Assembly (NCBI GenBank): GCA_903921455.1
Contig: CAIXPZ010000092.1
Coordinates: 1 to 54,536 of the forward strand
DNA from: an uncultured Verrucomicrobia subdivision 3 bacterium
GTDB lineage: Bacteria > Verrucomicrobiota > Verrucomicrobiae > Limisphaerales > UBA11358
Length of the DNA: 54,536 nucleotides
Direction: 5' to 3'
The notes under the pieces were generated by a model that was not told where the DNA came from, searched no databases, and saw only the letters and a list, made by a program, of their open reading frames with translations. This document shows, piece by piece, positions 20,701 through 28,711 of the stretch. The position numbers and the translations under genes are program-made. Position 1 is the stretch's first letter. Every line of letters starts with the position of its first letter.

Positions 20701-23700
20701 TGACGGACAACGGTTACCCAGCGTTGAGTGCGACGAATAGTTTTAAGGCGCTCGTTATCGCCAACACCGCGCCGGTTCTTGCCGCAATTCCCAATCGCAC
20801 GCTCTACGCTGGCGATACGCTGGTCGTTACGAACCACGCCACGGACACGGAGGTGCCACCTCAATTGCTCACTTATCTGCTCGTGACCGCTCCGTCCGGC
20901 GCGGCCCTCAATGCCACCAACGGCATCCTCACCTGGCCCACCACAGTTGCCAATACGGGCACCACGAACAGTTTCACTGTTCTAGTATTCGACAATGGTG
21001 TGCCCGCCCTGCTCGGCGCGCAGAGTTTCTCTGTCGTAATCGCCGCCCCCAATACAGCGCCAGTTCTGGCCCCACAACTGGATCGCACCGTCAACCCGGG
21101 TTATACGCTTTTGGTGACGAATATTGCGTTCGATGCCGACCTTCCGACCCAGTCGTTGAGCTTCACCCTCTTGAGTGCGCCGGCAAACACTTCCATCAAT
21201 CCCGCAAGTGGTGTGGTGTCATTCGCACCGACGCTGGCACAATTGGGCACCACCAACCAGATAACCGTTGTCGTGACGGACGGCGGTGTGCCGCAACTGA
21301 GTGCAACTAATGCTTTCAGGGCAATTGTTGTCGCCAATACCGCGCCCGTGCTTGCGCCAGTGGCTGACCGCATCATCGAGCCTGGCAGTGTGCTCAGGAT
21401 TACAAACTCCGCCAGTGATGCCGAGGTTCCGCCCCAAGTGCTCGATTACGATCTAGTCGAAGGTCCGGCTGGTGCAGCCATCAACCCAACCAACGGTCTG
21501 CTCACGTGGGTTTCTGCCGGGGCAGACGCTGGGACAACCAATGAATTTCTCGTGGTTGTCACCGATAACGGCACTCCGAGCCTCATTGATTGGCAGTGGT
21601 TTGCTGTGACTGTCAACCGCCCCGCTGCGACCACAAACGGCGGGTGGACAATGCTTAAACTTCCCGATACCGGCCAGACGAACTCCTATACCGTGACCAC
21701 GGGTGAAGATTCGGATTACACCATCAATCCTCCCTCCTTCAGCGACAATGGCGATGGCACGGTGAAGGACAATGTCACCGGCCTCACTTGGCAAAAGGCA
21801 GATGGTGGCGAGATGACGTGGTCCAATGCGGTGCTCTACGCTTCAACCAATCGCGTCGGCAGCCAGAGCGACTGGCGGTTGCCCACCAGCCATGAGGCTT
21901 TCAGCCTCCTCAACCAGGGCACGGTTAACCCCGCACTCAACACGAATGTCTTTACACTCTCGGCGGCGCAATACTGGTGGACGGCGGACCTCCAACTCGC
22001 GGATGCCACTCGCGTCTGGGCTATCAACGCTGGCGGCGGCATTGGCGCACATCGGCAGGACGAGACCATTAGTGCCGGCGGCACATTCCGCTACCATGTC
22101 CGCTGCGTGCGCGGGGCACCTCTGTCCGGCCAACCCGTGCATCACTTCACCAACAACTTGAATGGCACGATCACCGATTTAGACACCGGACTGATCTGGC
22201 AGCAGGCCGAAAGCGCAGCCACCAACTGGGAAGCTGCGCTGCAATATGCGGAAGGACTTTCGCTCGGTGGCCAGACCGACTGGCGTTTGCCGAACATCAA
22301 GGAACTCCAATCCATCAACGACGAAACGCGGAGCAATCCTTCGTTGGACACCAACTTCTTTGCCGGGGCGAACACCTCCCGTCACTGGTCATCGACTACG
22401 GTGATGAATCTGACCAATCGCGCCTGGTGGGTGGATTTTCAGCTTGGGCTGGTGAGCTACGATGACAAGGCGACGAACCTGTTCGTCCGCTGTGTGCGGG
22501 GCGGGTTGACCAACGCAACTTCATCCACGAACTCCTTCACGCCACAGTTCGTGAAGATTCCCGCCGGCTCGTATCAGATGGGCGATCACTTCGGCTTCGT
22601 TGATCTCGCGCATCCGAGCGACGAAGTCCCGGTTCATAACGTCGCGGTTGATTCGTTTTACATGGAGACGACGCTGCTCACCTGCTCAGAGTATGTGCAG
22701 TTCCTGAACTCCGCGCTGGCGCAGGGCTTGGTCGAGGTTCGTTCGAACTACGTCTATGGCGTCGGTGGCACGAACATTTACTGCGACACCTACGGCTCGG
22801 ACACGAACAGCCGCGTGCAATGGAGCGGCAGCGCGTTCAGCGTGCGCGATGGCCGCGAGTTGCACCCCATCACAGGCATCCGCTGGTTCGGTGCGATCGC
22901 TTACTGCAACTGGGCGAGCGCCCGCGACGGATTCTCCGCCTGCTACAATCTCGCCACCGGTGACTTCGTTTTGACCAACAGCGGTTATCGACTGCCCACT
23001 GAAGCCGAATGGGAATACGCCGCGCGCGGTGGGCTTTACACTCCATACGGCATGTTCCCGTGGGGCAGCGACACGAACGCCGACGGCACACTGGCCAATT
23101 GGGCGGGCAAGACCAATCCATTCACGACCGGCGCGTATCCGTGGACTACGCCCGTGGGTTTCTACAACGGCTCGCTGCAATCCAAGACGAACTTCAACTG
23201 GCCGAGCGCGGACACGACTTATCAGACGCGCAACAACATGAACGGCTTTGGCCTTTACGACATGTCGGGCAATGTCTGGGAGTGGATCAACGATTGGTAT
23301 GCCAACAACTACTACACGAACTGCGTGCTCAACAACATCGTGACCAATCCGCCCGGGCCGGTAACTGGCGACCTCATGCCGGATGGCAAGCCCTATCGCG
23401 GGTTGCGCGGCGGCAACTGGTTCAATGGCCAGGATCAATACGGTCATGCGCGGGTTGCCAATCGCAATCCATCTTATTACCGCGGCCCGGGCGATCCGAA
23501 TGGTCCGTGGTATCACATCGGTTTCCGCGTGATGCGGCGGGGCTACACGAGTGTGGTCGGCTCGGGATCGACGCTGACCAATCTCGCCACCGGTCTCCAC
23601 TTCACTGAAGGCCCGGCGGCGGACGCGGCGGGCAACGTGTTCTTCTCCGACATCCCGGCGGACACCATCTACAAGTGGTCGGTGTCGAATCAGCTTTCGA

Positions 23701-26700
23701 TCTTCCGCACGAATTCCGGCGGCGCGAACGGACTCTTCTTCGACGCGTCCGGCAATCTGCTGGCCTGCGAAGGCGACAACGGGCGCATCACCTCCATCAC
23801 GCCGCAAGGCAGTGTGAGCGTCTTGGCCAGCAATTATGCCGGCTTGCGGTTCAACGAGCCGAACGACCTGTGGATTGATCCAGCAGGCGGCGTCTATTTC
23901 ACCGATCCGACCTACTTCGGCCACTCGGTCGTGCAAGGCGGCGAATACGTTTATTACCTCAAACCCGATCGCAGCTCGGTGCTGCGCGTCGTGAGCGACA
24001 CGGTGCGGCCGAACGGCCTTGTCGGCACGCCCGATGGTAAGACGCTCTATCTCGCCGACTGGGGCGCGACGAATGTGTTCCGTTACAGCATCAATGGGGA
24101 CGGCACATTGACGAACAAGACGTCTTTCGCCCGCGTGAAGTGCGACGGCATGACGCTCGACGCCGAGGGCAATCTCTATTTCTGCGAAACCGCCGTGCTG
24201 GTCTATGACTCCGCTGGCAACCAGGTTGAGCAAATCGCCGTGCCCGAGCGACCGACGAACCTGGAATTTGGCGGCAGCGACCGAAAGACTCTGTTCATCA
24301 CTACCGACGCGGGTTCGCTCTACTCGCTGCGGATGCGCGTCGCGGGCACGACCAACGAGGTCGTCACGATCAACCAGCCGCCCGTCATCGCGAGTGTTTC
24401 CATTACTCCGGCAACGCCGACCACCAACGACACCGTCTGGGTCACGGCGTTGGTCACGGACGACGCGAGCGTCAGCAATGTCACGCTGACCTACAGCACC
24501 GGCAGCGGCGGTGCGAGCCTGACAAACACGGTGTTCCTCGAAACCATGGCGACGAACGCAGTGAAGCCGTGGACCGGCGCGGGTTGCAACAACGCCTGGA
24601 CTGTCACCGGCAATGTGTTTGAGCAGCGCAGCGGCGCGAACTCGGGCACGGGCAACACGAACGGCCTGGAGTTCAAAGGCGGCACGACAAACCTGACGGA
24701 CAGCATGATCACCACTGCAAGCTCCGTTGATGCGCGGGGCAACTCAGGATTTGTGGAGTTCTGGATGCAGACGCTGACCATCAGCAATCAATACAGCAAC
24801 GCCGGGTGGACGTTTCAACTGGATTCCGGCAGCGGCTATGTCACGCGGCTCAGCGAACTCACCAGCACCAATCATGGCTGGACGCAATATCACTACGATC
24901 TTCAAGCGGCTGAATTAGTGGGTGGTTTGAATCTGCGCTTCCAGTTCCGCGGCGGCAGCGCGGAAAATCGGATGGATCTCGATCAGATTTCCGTGAAGGT
25001 CGTTTCCGGCGGCAGTAGTTCCACCAACGTCGCGATGCTCGATGATGGCCTTCATCTGGACGGCGCGCCGGGCGATCATGTCTATGGCGCATTCATCCCG
25101 GCGTTCCCGCTCGGCACGACAGTTAGCTATTACCTCACCGCCACCGATAGCGGAGGACTTGTGACGAAGTATCCGACCAATTCGCCTGCCGCCATGCTCG
25201 CCTACACCGTGCAAGCTGGCAGCAGCACGAATACCAACACACTTCAAACTGTTGGCTTGTTCCTCAACACGACGAACACCTTCCCGGGCTACACCTTGAT
25301 GGCCCCAATGCACTACACGAACACTTACCTCATCAACAACGCGGGCGAGGTCGTGCATTCATGGAGCAGCGCCTATGAACCCGGCCGCACCGCCTACTTG
25401 ATGACGAACGGCCACATGTTCCGCGCCGGCATGGTGAAACAGGGCGGGCCGTCCACCGGCGGCGGCGAAGGCGGACGCATCGAGGAATACGACTGGGACG
25501 GCAATCTGGTTTGGGCGATTGATTATTACAGCCCGACTTACATCCATCACCACGACTTCAAGGTGCTGCCGAACGGCAACGTCCTCATGCTCGTGGCCGA
25601 GAAGAAGACGTTGGCGGAGGTCATCGCCGCCGGGTTCAACACGAACCTGCTCGACGCGAGCATTTTCACGCAGGGTTACATGTTGCCCGATTGCCTCGTC
25701 GAAGTGACGCCCACGCGGCCCTACGGCGGCACGGTCGTTTGGGAATGGCATCTCTGGGATCACATGATCCAAGACTACGACCCCACCAAAAACAACTACG
25801 GCGTGGTGGCCGATCATCCTGAACGGATCGATGTCAACGGCCCGGGTATCAAGATTCCGCAGTTTTGGAATCACGTGAACGGCATTGACCACAACGCGCA
25901 GCTTGATCAGGTCATGCTCAGCATTCGCGGCAACAGCGAAGTGTTCATCGTCGATCATCAGATCACCACCGCGCAGGCCGCCAGCACCAACGGCGGGCGC
26001 TACAACAAAGGCGGCGACATCCTTTACCGCTGGGGCAACCCGCGCCAATACGATCGCGGCACGGCCGGCAATCAACAGCTTTACCAGCAACATCACACCC
26101 ACTGGATCGAGACGAACTGCCCGGGCGCAGGAAACATCCTCATCTTCAACAACGGCATCGGTCGCGGTTACTCGACCGTCAACGAGATCGTGCCGCCCGT
26201 GGACGTGGCTGGAAATTACACGCTCGCCACCGGCGCAGCCTTTGGTCCCACATCACCCGTGTGGACTTACACTGCCACTCCGCCCACCAATTTCTATTCC
26301 GCCGAAATTTCCGGTGCCCAGCGTCTGCCCAACGGCAATACACTGATTTGTGAAGGCGCCAAGGGCAATTTGTTTGAAGTCACGACCGCCGGCCAGACCG
26401 TCTGGCATTACCTCTGTCCCGTCACCAGCACATTCTTAACCCAGGGCGATAGCATCCCCGTGGACCCTGCCCGCACCGACCAATTCCTGAACGCCGTCTT
26501 CCGGGTGGACCGTTACCCGACCAATTTTGCCGGTTTTGTGGGCCGCGACCTGACCTCGCATGGCACGCTCGAAGTGCCTGTAAATCAAACTCTGAGTTTG
26601 GTAGCCAGCCAGCGGATTCCAGCGGGTGTGCAGTTCGGCTGGTCTAGCTTGCCTTCGCAAAACTACGCCGTCCTTTACAAACCATCGCTCACCGCGCCAG

Positions 26701-26816
26701 CTTGGACGAGCATCGCCACGAACCGCAGCCTTGGCACGCTGACGTTCTTCACGGACACCAACGCCGCCCGGCTTAATCAACCGCAAGGTTTCTATCGCAT
26801 CATGCAATTGCCTTGA
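14754..26816 (+). CDS. Giant exported mosaic protein: ASST, two phosphoesterases, Ig repeats, DUF1566 x2, FGE-like, SMP-30, ASST
   Basis: An uninterrupted frame of 4,020 codons. The ATG at 14754 begins a signal peptide (MKTLSKSVIAV... LLHA); an ATG at 14727 is also in frame. Approximate modules: type 1 ASST 23-500; Fn3-like 502-596; module X1 597-886; Fn3-like 887-983 and metallophosphoesterase 1 984-1346; Fn3-like 1347-1448 and metallophosphoesterase 2 1449-1795; four Ig/cadherin-like repeats 1909-2296; two DUF1566 (Lcl-type) domains 2297-2586; FGE-like domain 2587-2934; SMP-30/gluconolactonase propeller 2935-3200; module X2 3201-3495; type 2 ASST 3496-3940; a C-terminal module ending GFYRIMQLP. 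Both phosphoesterases keep their metal motifs (DPH or GDSH, GD, GNHD/GNHE, GHDH). The FGE-like domain lacks the catalytic Cys pair. There is no membrane anchor or known sorting tag, so it is probably exported. Confidence 0.9.
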   Translation: MKTLSKSVIAVAALFVSAGLLHAYERLQGPTEVLYWNKTNAYAGYTFFGVRSNTYLLNMEGCVVHTWPLGTNPRLLTNGNILDATSGDVSGFTTLKEVDWSGTTVWQYTEARTNYAPHHDFTRIYNPKLGTNTTLYIAAKSISSNACVAAGCNPANCSYTNAQVDAIVEVDMAGNVIWEWCFFDHGIQDFDASKSNYVGAGKSISNYVGRLNLNLPGRPVTNDWLHCNSIDYNQSLDQIVITAAGGEFYVIDHGNTFVVGNPASSIALAASTNGDFIYRFGDPARYSQGNPPSIQQNWTTSTTGNKQIGGSSHAQWIASGLPGAGHFLVFNNGGDLFETTPQSYIFEINGYLNSSTNDTGTYVNPPIASYNNWAAPGHDTDKRTKSMSRQITWMYYSMANQGMFSHLDSSVQRLPNGNTLICDSTEGHIFEVTATGDAVWEYINPVSAEGIITYKRDTWPMHNALFRAYRFATNHPAFIGRTLIPQSTITGESPAYISAPSIGSINQTPATPYAANTVSVTAAITNNLTVTSATLTYIVGAITNAISMTHTSVVYAASIPAFAAGTQVSYFISATDGFDNTSSSSLFSYTVQAAGTNLPPTISNVLQFPSSPTSADPVTITAQVADDVGVASVVLNYRTGAVSASATNLVFSETMGTNVAKPWTGTGCDNAWTVAYNGTKNPFEQNGSANYGNGNTNGLIFKGSSTTTNLADNSITTANTVDARGSSGFVEFYLRGLLQTNSESWAFLINSGSGFVTRTNELIVASHVAQLYHYDLQASEMTSNLVMQFQFQSDPAATNNRIFLDQISLTIVTTGGATSTNVALFDDGVHQDGTASDGVYGGLIPAFSAGTTVQYFVAAADAGSLSATNPVGAPGNVYSYSVTTNAQDNVYYNVLLGRPTDHSIAVSLLSTNNLEAYIAYGTQAGLYGNQTATNNVAAGTPTVITLDALAAGQQYYYRLYYRLPGGGAFNAAPDRPFHTQRTSSDTFSFIIEADPHYLDNDPPVWRRALTNMLVDQPDFLIDLGDTFMGEKYYSTNSSTLSQPGIYGACQTVRNEFFSIAGHSVPLFLVNGNHDPELGWLLNNTAPTNNSAVWADHARETYYPCPIPGSFYTGSTNADPYLGGGARDGYYAFEWGSALFVVLDNFWYSWPGTNKSKDAWDWTLGASQYQWLKRTLETSQAKFKFVFAHHLVGGAFDAANAMEARGGLSYAPFFEWGGYNTNGTWGFATNRPGWDMPIQSLLLSNKVNAFFHGHDHLFAKEDLDANGDGITDLVYQECPQPSRTNYNSTSAAAGYGYTNGVVQGNSGYLRVKVTSTNATVDYVRVYLPADEGVGKTNRMVTYSYAFSAPATEVTPFSGSIVLGRPTDQSMTISLLSSNDVQMYLEYGGVSGTYTNQTSVTNLVAGNPLEVMLSQLQPDARYYYRLRYKTAEASNYLADAEHTFHTQRAPGSTFTFSIQGDSHPERLNLMFDPAFYARTLLTAAADQPDFYLTIGDDFSVDTIPTNLINNALVTARYTLQRPYLGLVGNSAPLFLVNGNHEQAARYLLDGTSNNIAVWAQNARNLYYPEPAPDSFYSGNPEVVPFIGQLRNYFAWTWGDALFVTIDPYWADPICVDDNYWTGVKRTNLWDVTHGDAQYTWLKATLEQSKAKYKFVFAHHVLGTGRGGVDEASLYEWGGQNANGTWGFTTNRPAWPAPLHQLMAANNVAAFVQGHDHIWVRQQLDGVIYQTLPNPADPNYATNNADAFVTGVKLPNTGYTRFTVSPAGVKVDYVRTFLPADEGAGKTNGMVAYSYFILPLSVAATTNSVPIANQGVWVTSTITGGTNVSSATLTYVASGTTNSVALLDDGLHQDGLAGDSIYGGQISGFPAGTVVQYFIRVQDAAGRQVTAPSGAPLNTNLFAYTVPAATANTAPTLAAQIDRTVNPGYTLLVTNVAADADLPAQTLTFSLLNPPANAAINTSNGVVTFSPALVQFGTTNTITVVVTDNGYPALSATNSFKALVIANTAPVLAAIPNRTLYAGDTLVVTNHATDTEVPPQLLTYLLVTAPSGAALNATNGILTWPTTVANTGTTNSFTVLVFDNGVPALLGAQSFSVVIAAPNTAPVLAPQLDRTVNPGYTLLVTNIAFDADLPTQSLSFTLLSAPANTSINPASGVVSFAPTLAQLGTTNQITVVVTDGGVPQLSATNAFRAIVVANTAPVLAPVADRIIEPGSVLRITNSASDAEVPPQVLDYDLVEGPAGAAINPTNGLLTWVSAGADAGTTNEFLVVVTDNGTPSLIDWQWFAVTVNRPAATTNGGWTMLKLPDTGQTNSYTVTTGEDSDYTINPPSFSDNGDGTVKDNVTGLTWQKADGGEMTWSNAVLYASTNRVGSQSDWRLPTSHEAFSLLNQGTVNPALNTNVFTLSAAQYWWTADLQLADATRVWAINAGGGIGAHRQDETISAGGTFRYHVRCVRGAPLSGQPVHHFTNNLNGTITDLDTGLIWQQAESAATNWEAALQYAEGLSLGGQTDWRLPNIKELQSINDETRSNPSLDTNFFAGANTSRHWSSTTVMNLTNRAWWVDFQLGLVSYDDKATNLFVRCVRGGLTNATSSTNSFTPQFVKIPAGSYQMGDHFGFVDLAHPSDEVPVHNVAVDSFYMETTLLTCSEYVQFLNSALAQGLVEVRSNYVYGVGGTNIYCDTYGSDTNSRVQWSGSAFSVRDGRELHPITGIRWFGAIAYCNWASARDGFSACYNLATGDFVLTNSGYRLPTEAEWEYAARGGLYTPYGMFPWGSDTNADGTLANWAGKTNPFTTGAYPWTTPVGFYNGSLQSKTNFNWPSADTTYQTRNNMNGFGLYDMSGNVWEWINDWYANNYYTNCVLNNIVTNPPGPVTGDLMPDGKPYRGLRGGNWFNGQDQYGHARVANRNPSYYRGPGDPNGPWYHIGFRVMRRGYTSVVGSGSTLTNLATGLHFTEGPAADAAGNVFFSDIPADTIYKWSVSNQLSIFRTNSGGANGLFFDASGNLLACEGDNGRITSITPQGSVSVLASNYAGLRFNEPNDLWIDPAGGVYFTDPTYFGHSVVQGGEYVYYLKPDRSSVLRVVSDTVRPNGLVGTPDGKTLYLADWGATNVFRYSINGDGTLTNKTSFARVKCDGMTLDAEGNLYFCETAVLVYDSAGNQVEQIAVPERPTNLEFGGSDRKTLFITTDAGSLYSLRMRVAGTTNEVVTINQPPVIASVSITPATPTTNDTVWVTALVTDDASVSNVTLTYSTGSGGASLTNTVFLETMATNAVKPWTGAGCNNAWTVTGNVFEQRSGANSGTGNTNGLEFKGGTTNLTDSMITTASSVDARGNSGFVEFWMQTLTISNQYSNAGWTFQLDSGSGYVTRLSELTSTNHGWTQYHYDLQAAELVGGLNLRFQFRGGSAENRMDLDQISVKVVSGGSSSTNVAMLDDGLHLDGAPGDHVYGAFIPAFPLGTTVSYYLTATDSGGLVTKYPTNSPAAMLAYTVQAGSSTNTNTLQTVGLFLNTTNTFPGYTLMAPMHYTNTYLINNAGEVVHSWSSAYEPGRTAYLMTNGHMFRAGMVKQGGPSTGGGEGGRIEEYDWDGNLVWAIDYYSPTYIHHHDFKVLPNGNVLMLVAEKKTLAEVIAAGFNTNLLDASIFTQGYMLPDCLVEVTPTRPYGGTVVWEWHLWDHMIQDYDPTKNNYGVVADHPERIDVNGPGIKIPQFWNHVNGIDHNAQLDQVMLSIRGNSEVFIVDHQITTAQAASTNGGRYNKGGDILYRWGNPRQYDRGTAGNQQLYQQHHTHWIETNCPGAGNILIFNNGIGRGYSTVNEIVPPVDVAGNYTLATGAAFGPTSPVWTYTATPPTNFYSAEISGAQRLPNGNTLICEGAKGNLFEVTTAGQTVWHYLCPVTSTFLTQGDSIPVDPARTDQFLNAVFRVDRYPTNFAGFVGRDLTSHGTLEVPVNQTLSLVASQRIPAGVQFGWSSLPSQNYAVLYKPSLTAPAWTSIATNRSLGTLTFFTDTNAARLNQPQGFYRIMQLP
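16541..17410 (+). repeat. Module X1 of the giant protein (first copy of a ~290-residue repeat)
   Basis: This segment encodes NLPPTISNV, KPWTGTGCDNAWTV, NTNGLIFKG, DARGSSGFVEFYL and DDGVHQDGTASDGVYGG in order. The same series recurs at 24351-25235. It combines a jelly-roll-like part with a short beta module bearing a D-D-G-x-H-x-D-G motif that may bind calcium. It is internal to the coding sequence. Confidence 0.75.
20476..21640 (+). repeat. Four tandem Ig/cadherin-like repeats in the giant protein
   Basis: Four units of about 97 codons begin near 20480, 20765, 21055 and 21340. Each opens with a TAP(T/V)LA motif, has L(L/V)VTN-type and INxxNG(V/I/L) or similar strands, and closes near TVVVTDNG or VVVTDGG. 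Units 1 and 3 resemble each other most (both have DRTVNPGYTLLVTN), as do 2 and 4 (both have EVPPQ). This suggests a two-unit block was duplicated. They probably act as rigid spacers. Confidence 0.8.
24351..25235 (+). repeat. Module X2 of the giant protein (second copy of the X module)
   Basis: It encodes the same ordered motifs as X1: KPWTGAGCNNAWTV, NTNGLEFKGG, SSVDARGNSGFVEFW, YHYDLQAAEL and DDGLHLDGAPGDHVYG. It sits between the SMP-30 domain and the second ASST domain, whereas X1 sits after the first ASST domain, so each copy adjoins an ASST module. Confidence 0.75.
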
Positions 26817-26862
26817 AATAGGCTGTAGAATCCGGGGTCTGGAATCCGTTCATACCCTTGGA

Positions 26863-28680
26863 ATGATGACTCAACCTTGTCTCTCGAAATTTCGGGGTGT
26901 GCTGGCTGCCGCTTTGACGCTCGGCGCGTCCGCTCTTTCGGCGCAGGAGAAACTGCCCGGCTTGGCGCTGATCCCTGCGGGCCAGTTTGAGATGGGCGAC
27001 CACCACGGTTTTGTGGACCCGAAGCATGGCGGTGACGAAACCCCGATCCACACGGTGCGGCTGGATGCCTTCTACATTGGCATCAATGACGTCACGACCA
27101 GGGAGTATTGCGAGTTCCTCAACTCCGCGATGGTGGCGAAGCAAATTGAGGTTCGCGATGGCGGCGTGTTTCTCCTCGGTGGCAAGGAACTGCTGTGCGA
27201 GACGCGGGAAATGTCAGCCTACAGTCGCATCGGCTGGAGCGGTGGAAAATTCAGCGTTCTCGACGGAAAGGAAAACCATCCGGTCGTCTGCCTCCGCTGG
27301 CCCGGCGCGGCAGCCTACTGCAACTGGCTGAGCGCGCAGCAGGGCAAGCCGCTTTGCTATGGCACGGCGACGTGGGATTGCGACTTCAACCAGAGCGGCT
27401 TTCGTCTGCCGACCGAGGCGGAGTGGGAATATGCCGCCCGCGGTGGACAGCAGCAGCCTTATTGGAATTTCCCGTGGGCCAATGAAGCTAATCCCACCAA
27501 AGCCAACTGGCCGGAATCAAAAAATCCTTTTCGCGCCGGCCCGATCCCGTGGACGACGCCTGTTGGATTCTTCAACGGCGCATTGCATCGCAAGTCCAAC
27601 TTCGGCTGGCCTGGCGCTCAGGAAACTTTCCAGACTTCAAACGGCGCAAATGGCTACGGCCTGTTCGACATGTCCGGTAACGTCTGGCAGTTCGTCAACG
27701 ACTGGTATGGGCGAGATTATTACGCTTACAGTCCCACGAACAATCCCGCCGGTCCGGCCAGCGGCAGCATCATGCCGGACGGCAAACCGTATCGCGGCAT
27801 GCGCGGCGGCAATTGGTATAACGGCGAGAACGGTCACGGTCGCGTCTCCAATCGCAACCCATCTTATTTCCGCGGCCCGCAGGATCCGGATCATCCTTAT
27901 TACCATCTTGGTTTCCGCGTCGTGCTGCCGGTGAATGCCGAAAGTCGGCCCGTCATCAAGCCCACGCCCGTTCAACAAATCCGCGGTCGTGATGGCGGCC
28001 CCGGAGGCGGCCAGCGGCGTCCGCGACCAGACGGGATTTCACGTCAACCTGGTGGCGAGCAAAACGGCGAACGTCCGCCGCGAGCTGATATGCAGGCAGC
28101 AAGCAATCGCAGTTCCAGTGACTCACTACGTAAGCCATTTGGAAATTTCATCCTGCGTAGCTCCGAGGTGACCAACGGTGGCGCGTTGCCGGCGGAGTTC
28201 ACGGGTGACGGTGTCGCCGCCACCTTGCCGTTGGAATGGAGCGGTGCTCCCGCCGAAACCAAGAGCTATGCGCTCATCATGCACCATGAGGCTCCCGACC
28301 AGACCAAGTGGTATTGGATTCTTTTCAGCATTCCGGCAGACATTCGGAAACTGCCGAAAAACGTGAAGGGCATCGGCACGCTCGGCAATAACAGCGTCAC
28401 CCGTCGTCAGGAATACGCCCCGCCGCATTCAAAAGGGCCCGGTGCCAAGACCTACATCTATACCGTTTATGCCCTCTCGGCCCCGCCGCAAATTACCGTC
28501 GCCCCCGCCGAGGTAAACCGCGACGTTCTGCTCGCCGCCATGAAGGACAAGCTGCTTGCCACGGCGGAACTGAGCGTGACTTACACCCGGCCGGAAGGGG
28601 CCATTAATCAGGAAGATCGTCGAGGCCCTGGCCCGGATCAACCCGGCAACCGTCCGGATGGCCCTGCCAAACAACGTTGA
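26863..28680 (+). CDS. Exported FGE-like (SUMF1-fold) protein fused to a PEBP-like domain
   Basis: A 605-residue exported protein with signal peptide to about residue 27 (ALSAQ). Residues about 28-355 are an FGE-sulfatase fold: IPAGQFEMGDHHGF, FRLPTEAEWEYAARGG, YGLFDMSGNVWQFVNDWYG and the closing GFRVVLP. The segment that should carry the two catalytic Cys reads RGGNWYNGENGHGRVSNRNPS and has none, so formylglycine formation is unlikely. A linker rich in Gly, Arg and Pro (about 365-420) leads to a PEBP domain of the YbhB/YbcL type (about 427-580). In that domain the usual D-P-D-A-P is replaced by HHEAP and the HW motif by YW, so ligand binding may differ. Its FGE-like part is closely related to that of the upstream giant protein. 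Confidence 0.85.
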   Translation: MMTQPCLSKFRGVLAAALTLGASALSAQEKLPGLALIPAGQFEMGDHHGFVDPKHGGDETPIHTVRLDAFYIGINDVTTREYCEFLNSAMVAKQIEVRDGGVFLLGGKELLCETREMSAYSRIGWSGGKFSVLDGKENHPVVCLRWPGAAAYCNWLSAQQGKPLCYGTATWDCDFNQSGFRLPTEAEWEYAARGGQQQPYWNFPWANEANPTKANWPESKNPFRAGPIPWTTPVGFFNGALHRKSNFGWPGAQETFQTSNGANGYGLFDMSGNVWQFVNDWYGRDYYAYSPTNNPAGPASGSIMPDGKPYRGMRGGNWYNGENGHGRVSNRNPSYFRGPQDPDHPYYHLGFRVVLPVNAESRPVIKPTPVQQIRGRDGGPGGGQRRPRPDGISRQPGGEQNGERPPRADMQAASNRSSSDSLRKPFGNFILRSSEVTNGGALPAEFTGDGVAATLPLEWSGAPAETKSYALIMHHEAPDQTKWYWILFSIPADIRKLPKNVKGIGTLGNNSVTRRQEYAPPHSKGPGAKTYIYTVYALSAPPQITVAPAEVNRDVLLAAMKDKLLATAELSVTYTRPEGAINQEDRRGPGPDQPGNRPDGPAKQR

Positions 28681-28711
28681 ACAGACGGACACCTGAAAAC
28701 GAGGATTTCAA

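Noticed and set aside
22686..24233. Open frame of 515 codons on the minus strand inside the giant gene
   Set aside because: It is fully antisense to strongly recognisable FGE-like and SMP-30 coding sequence and its product has no recognisable family; it arises from high GC third positions.
22509..28000. Calling the FGE-like proteins functional sulfatase-activating enzymes
   Set aside because: Both lack the Cys pair needed by oxygen-dependent FGE, and no intact sulfatase is present in the window.
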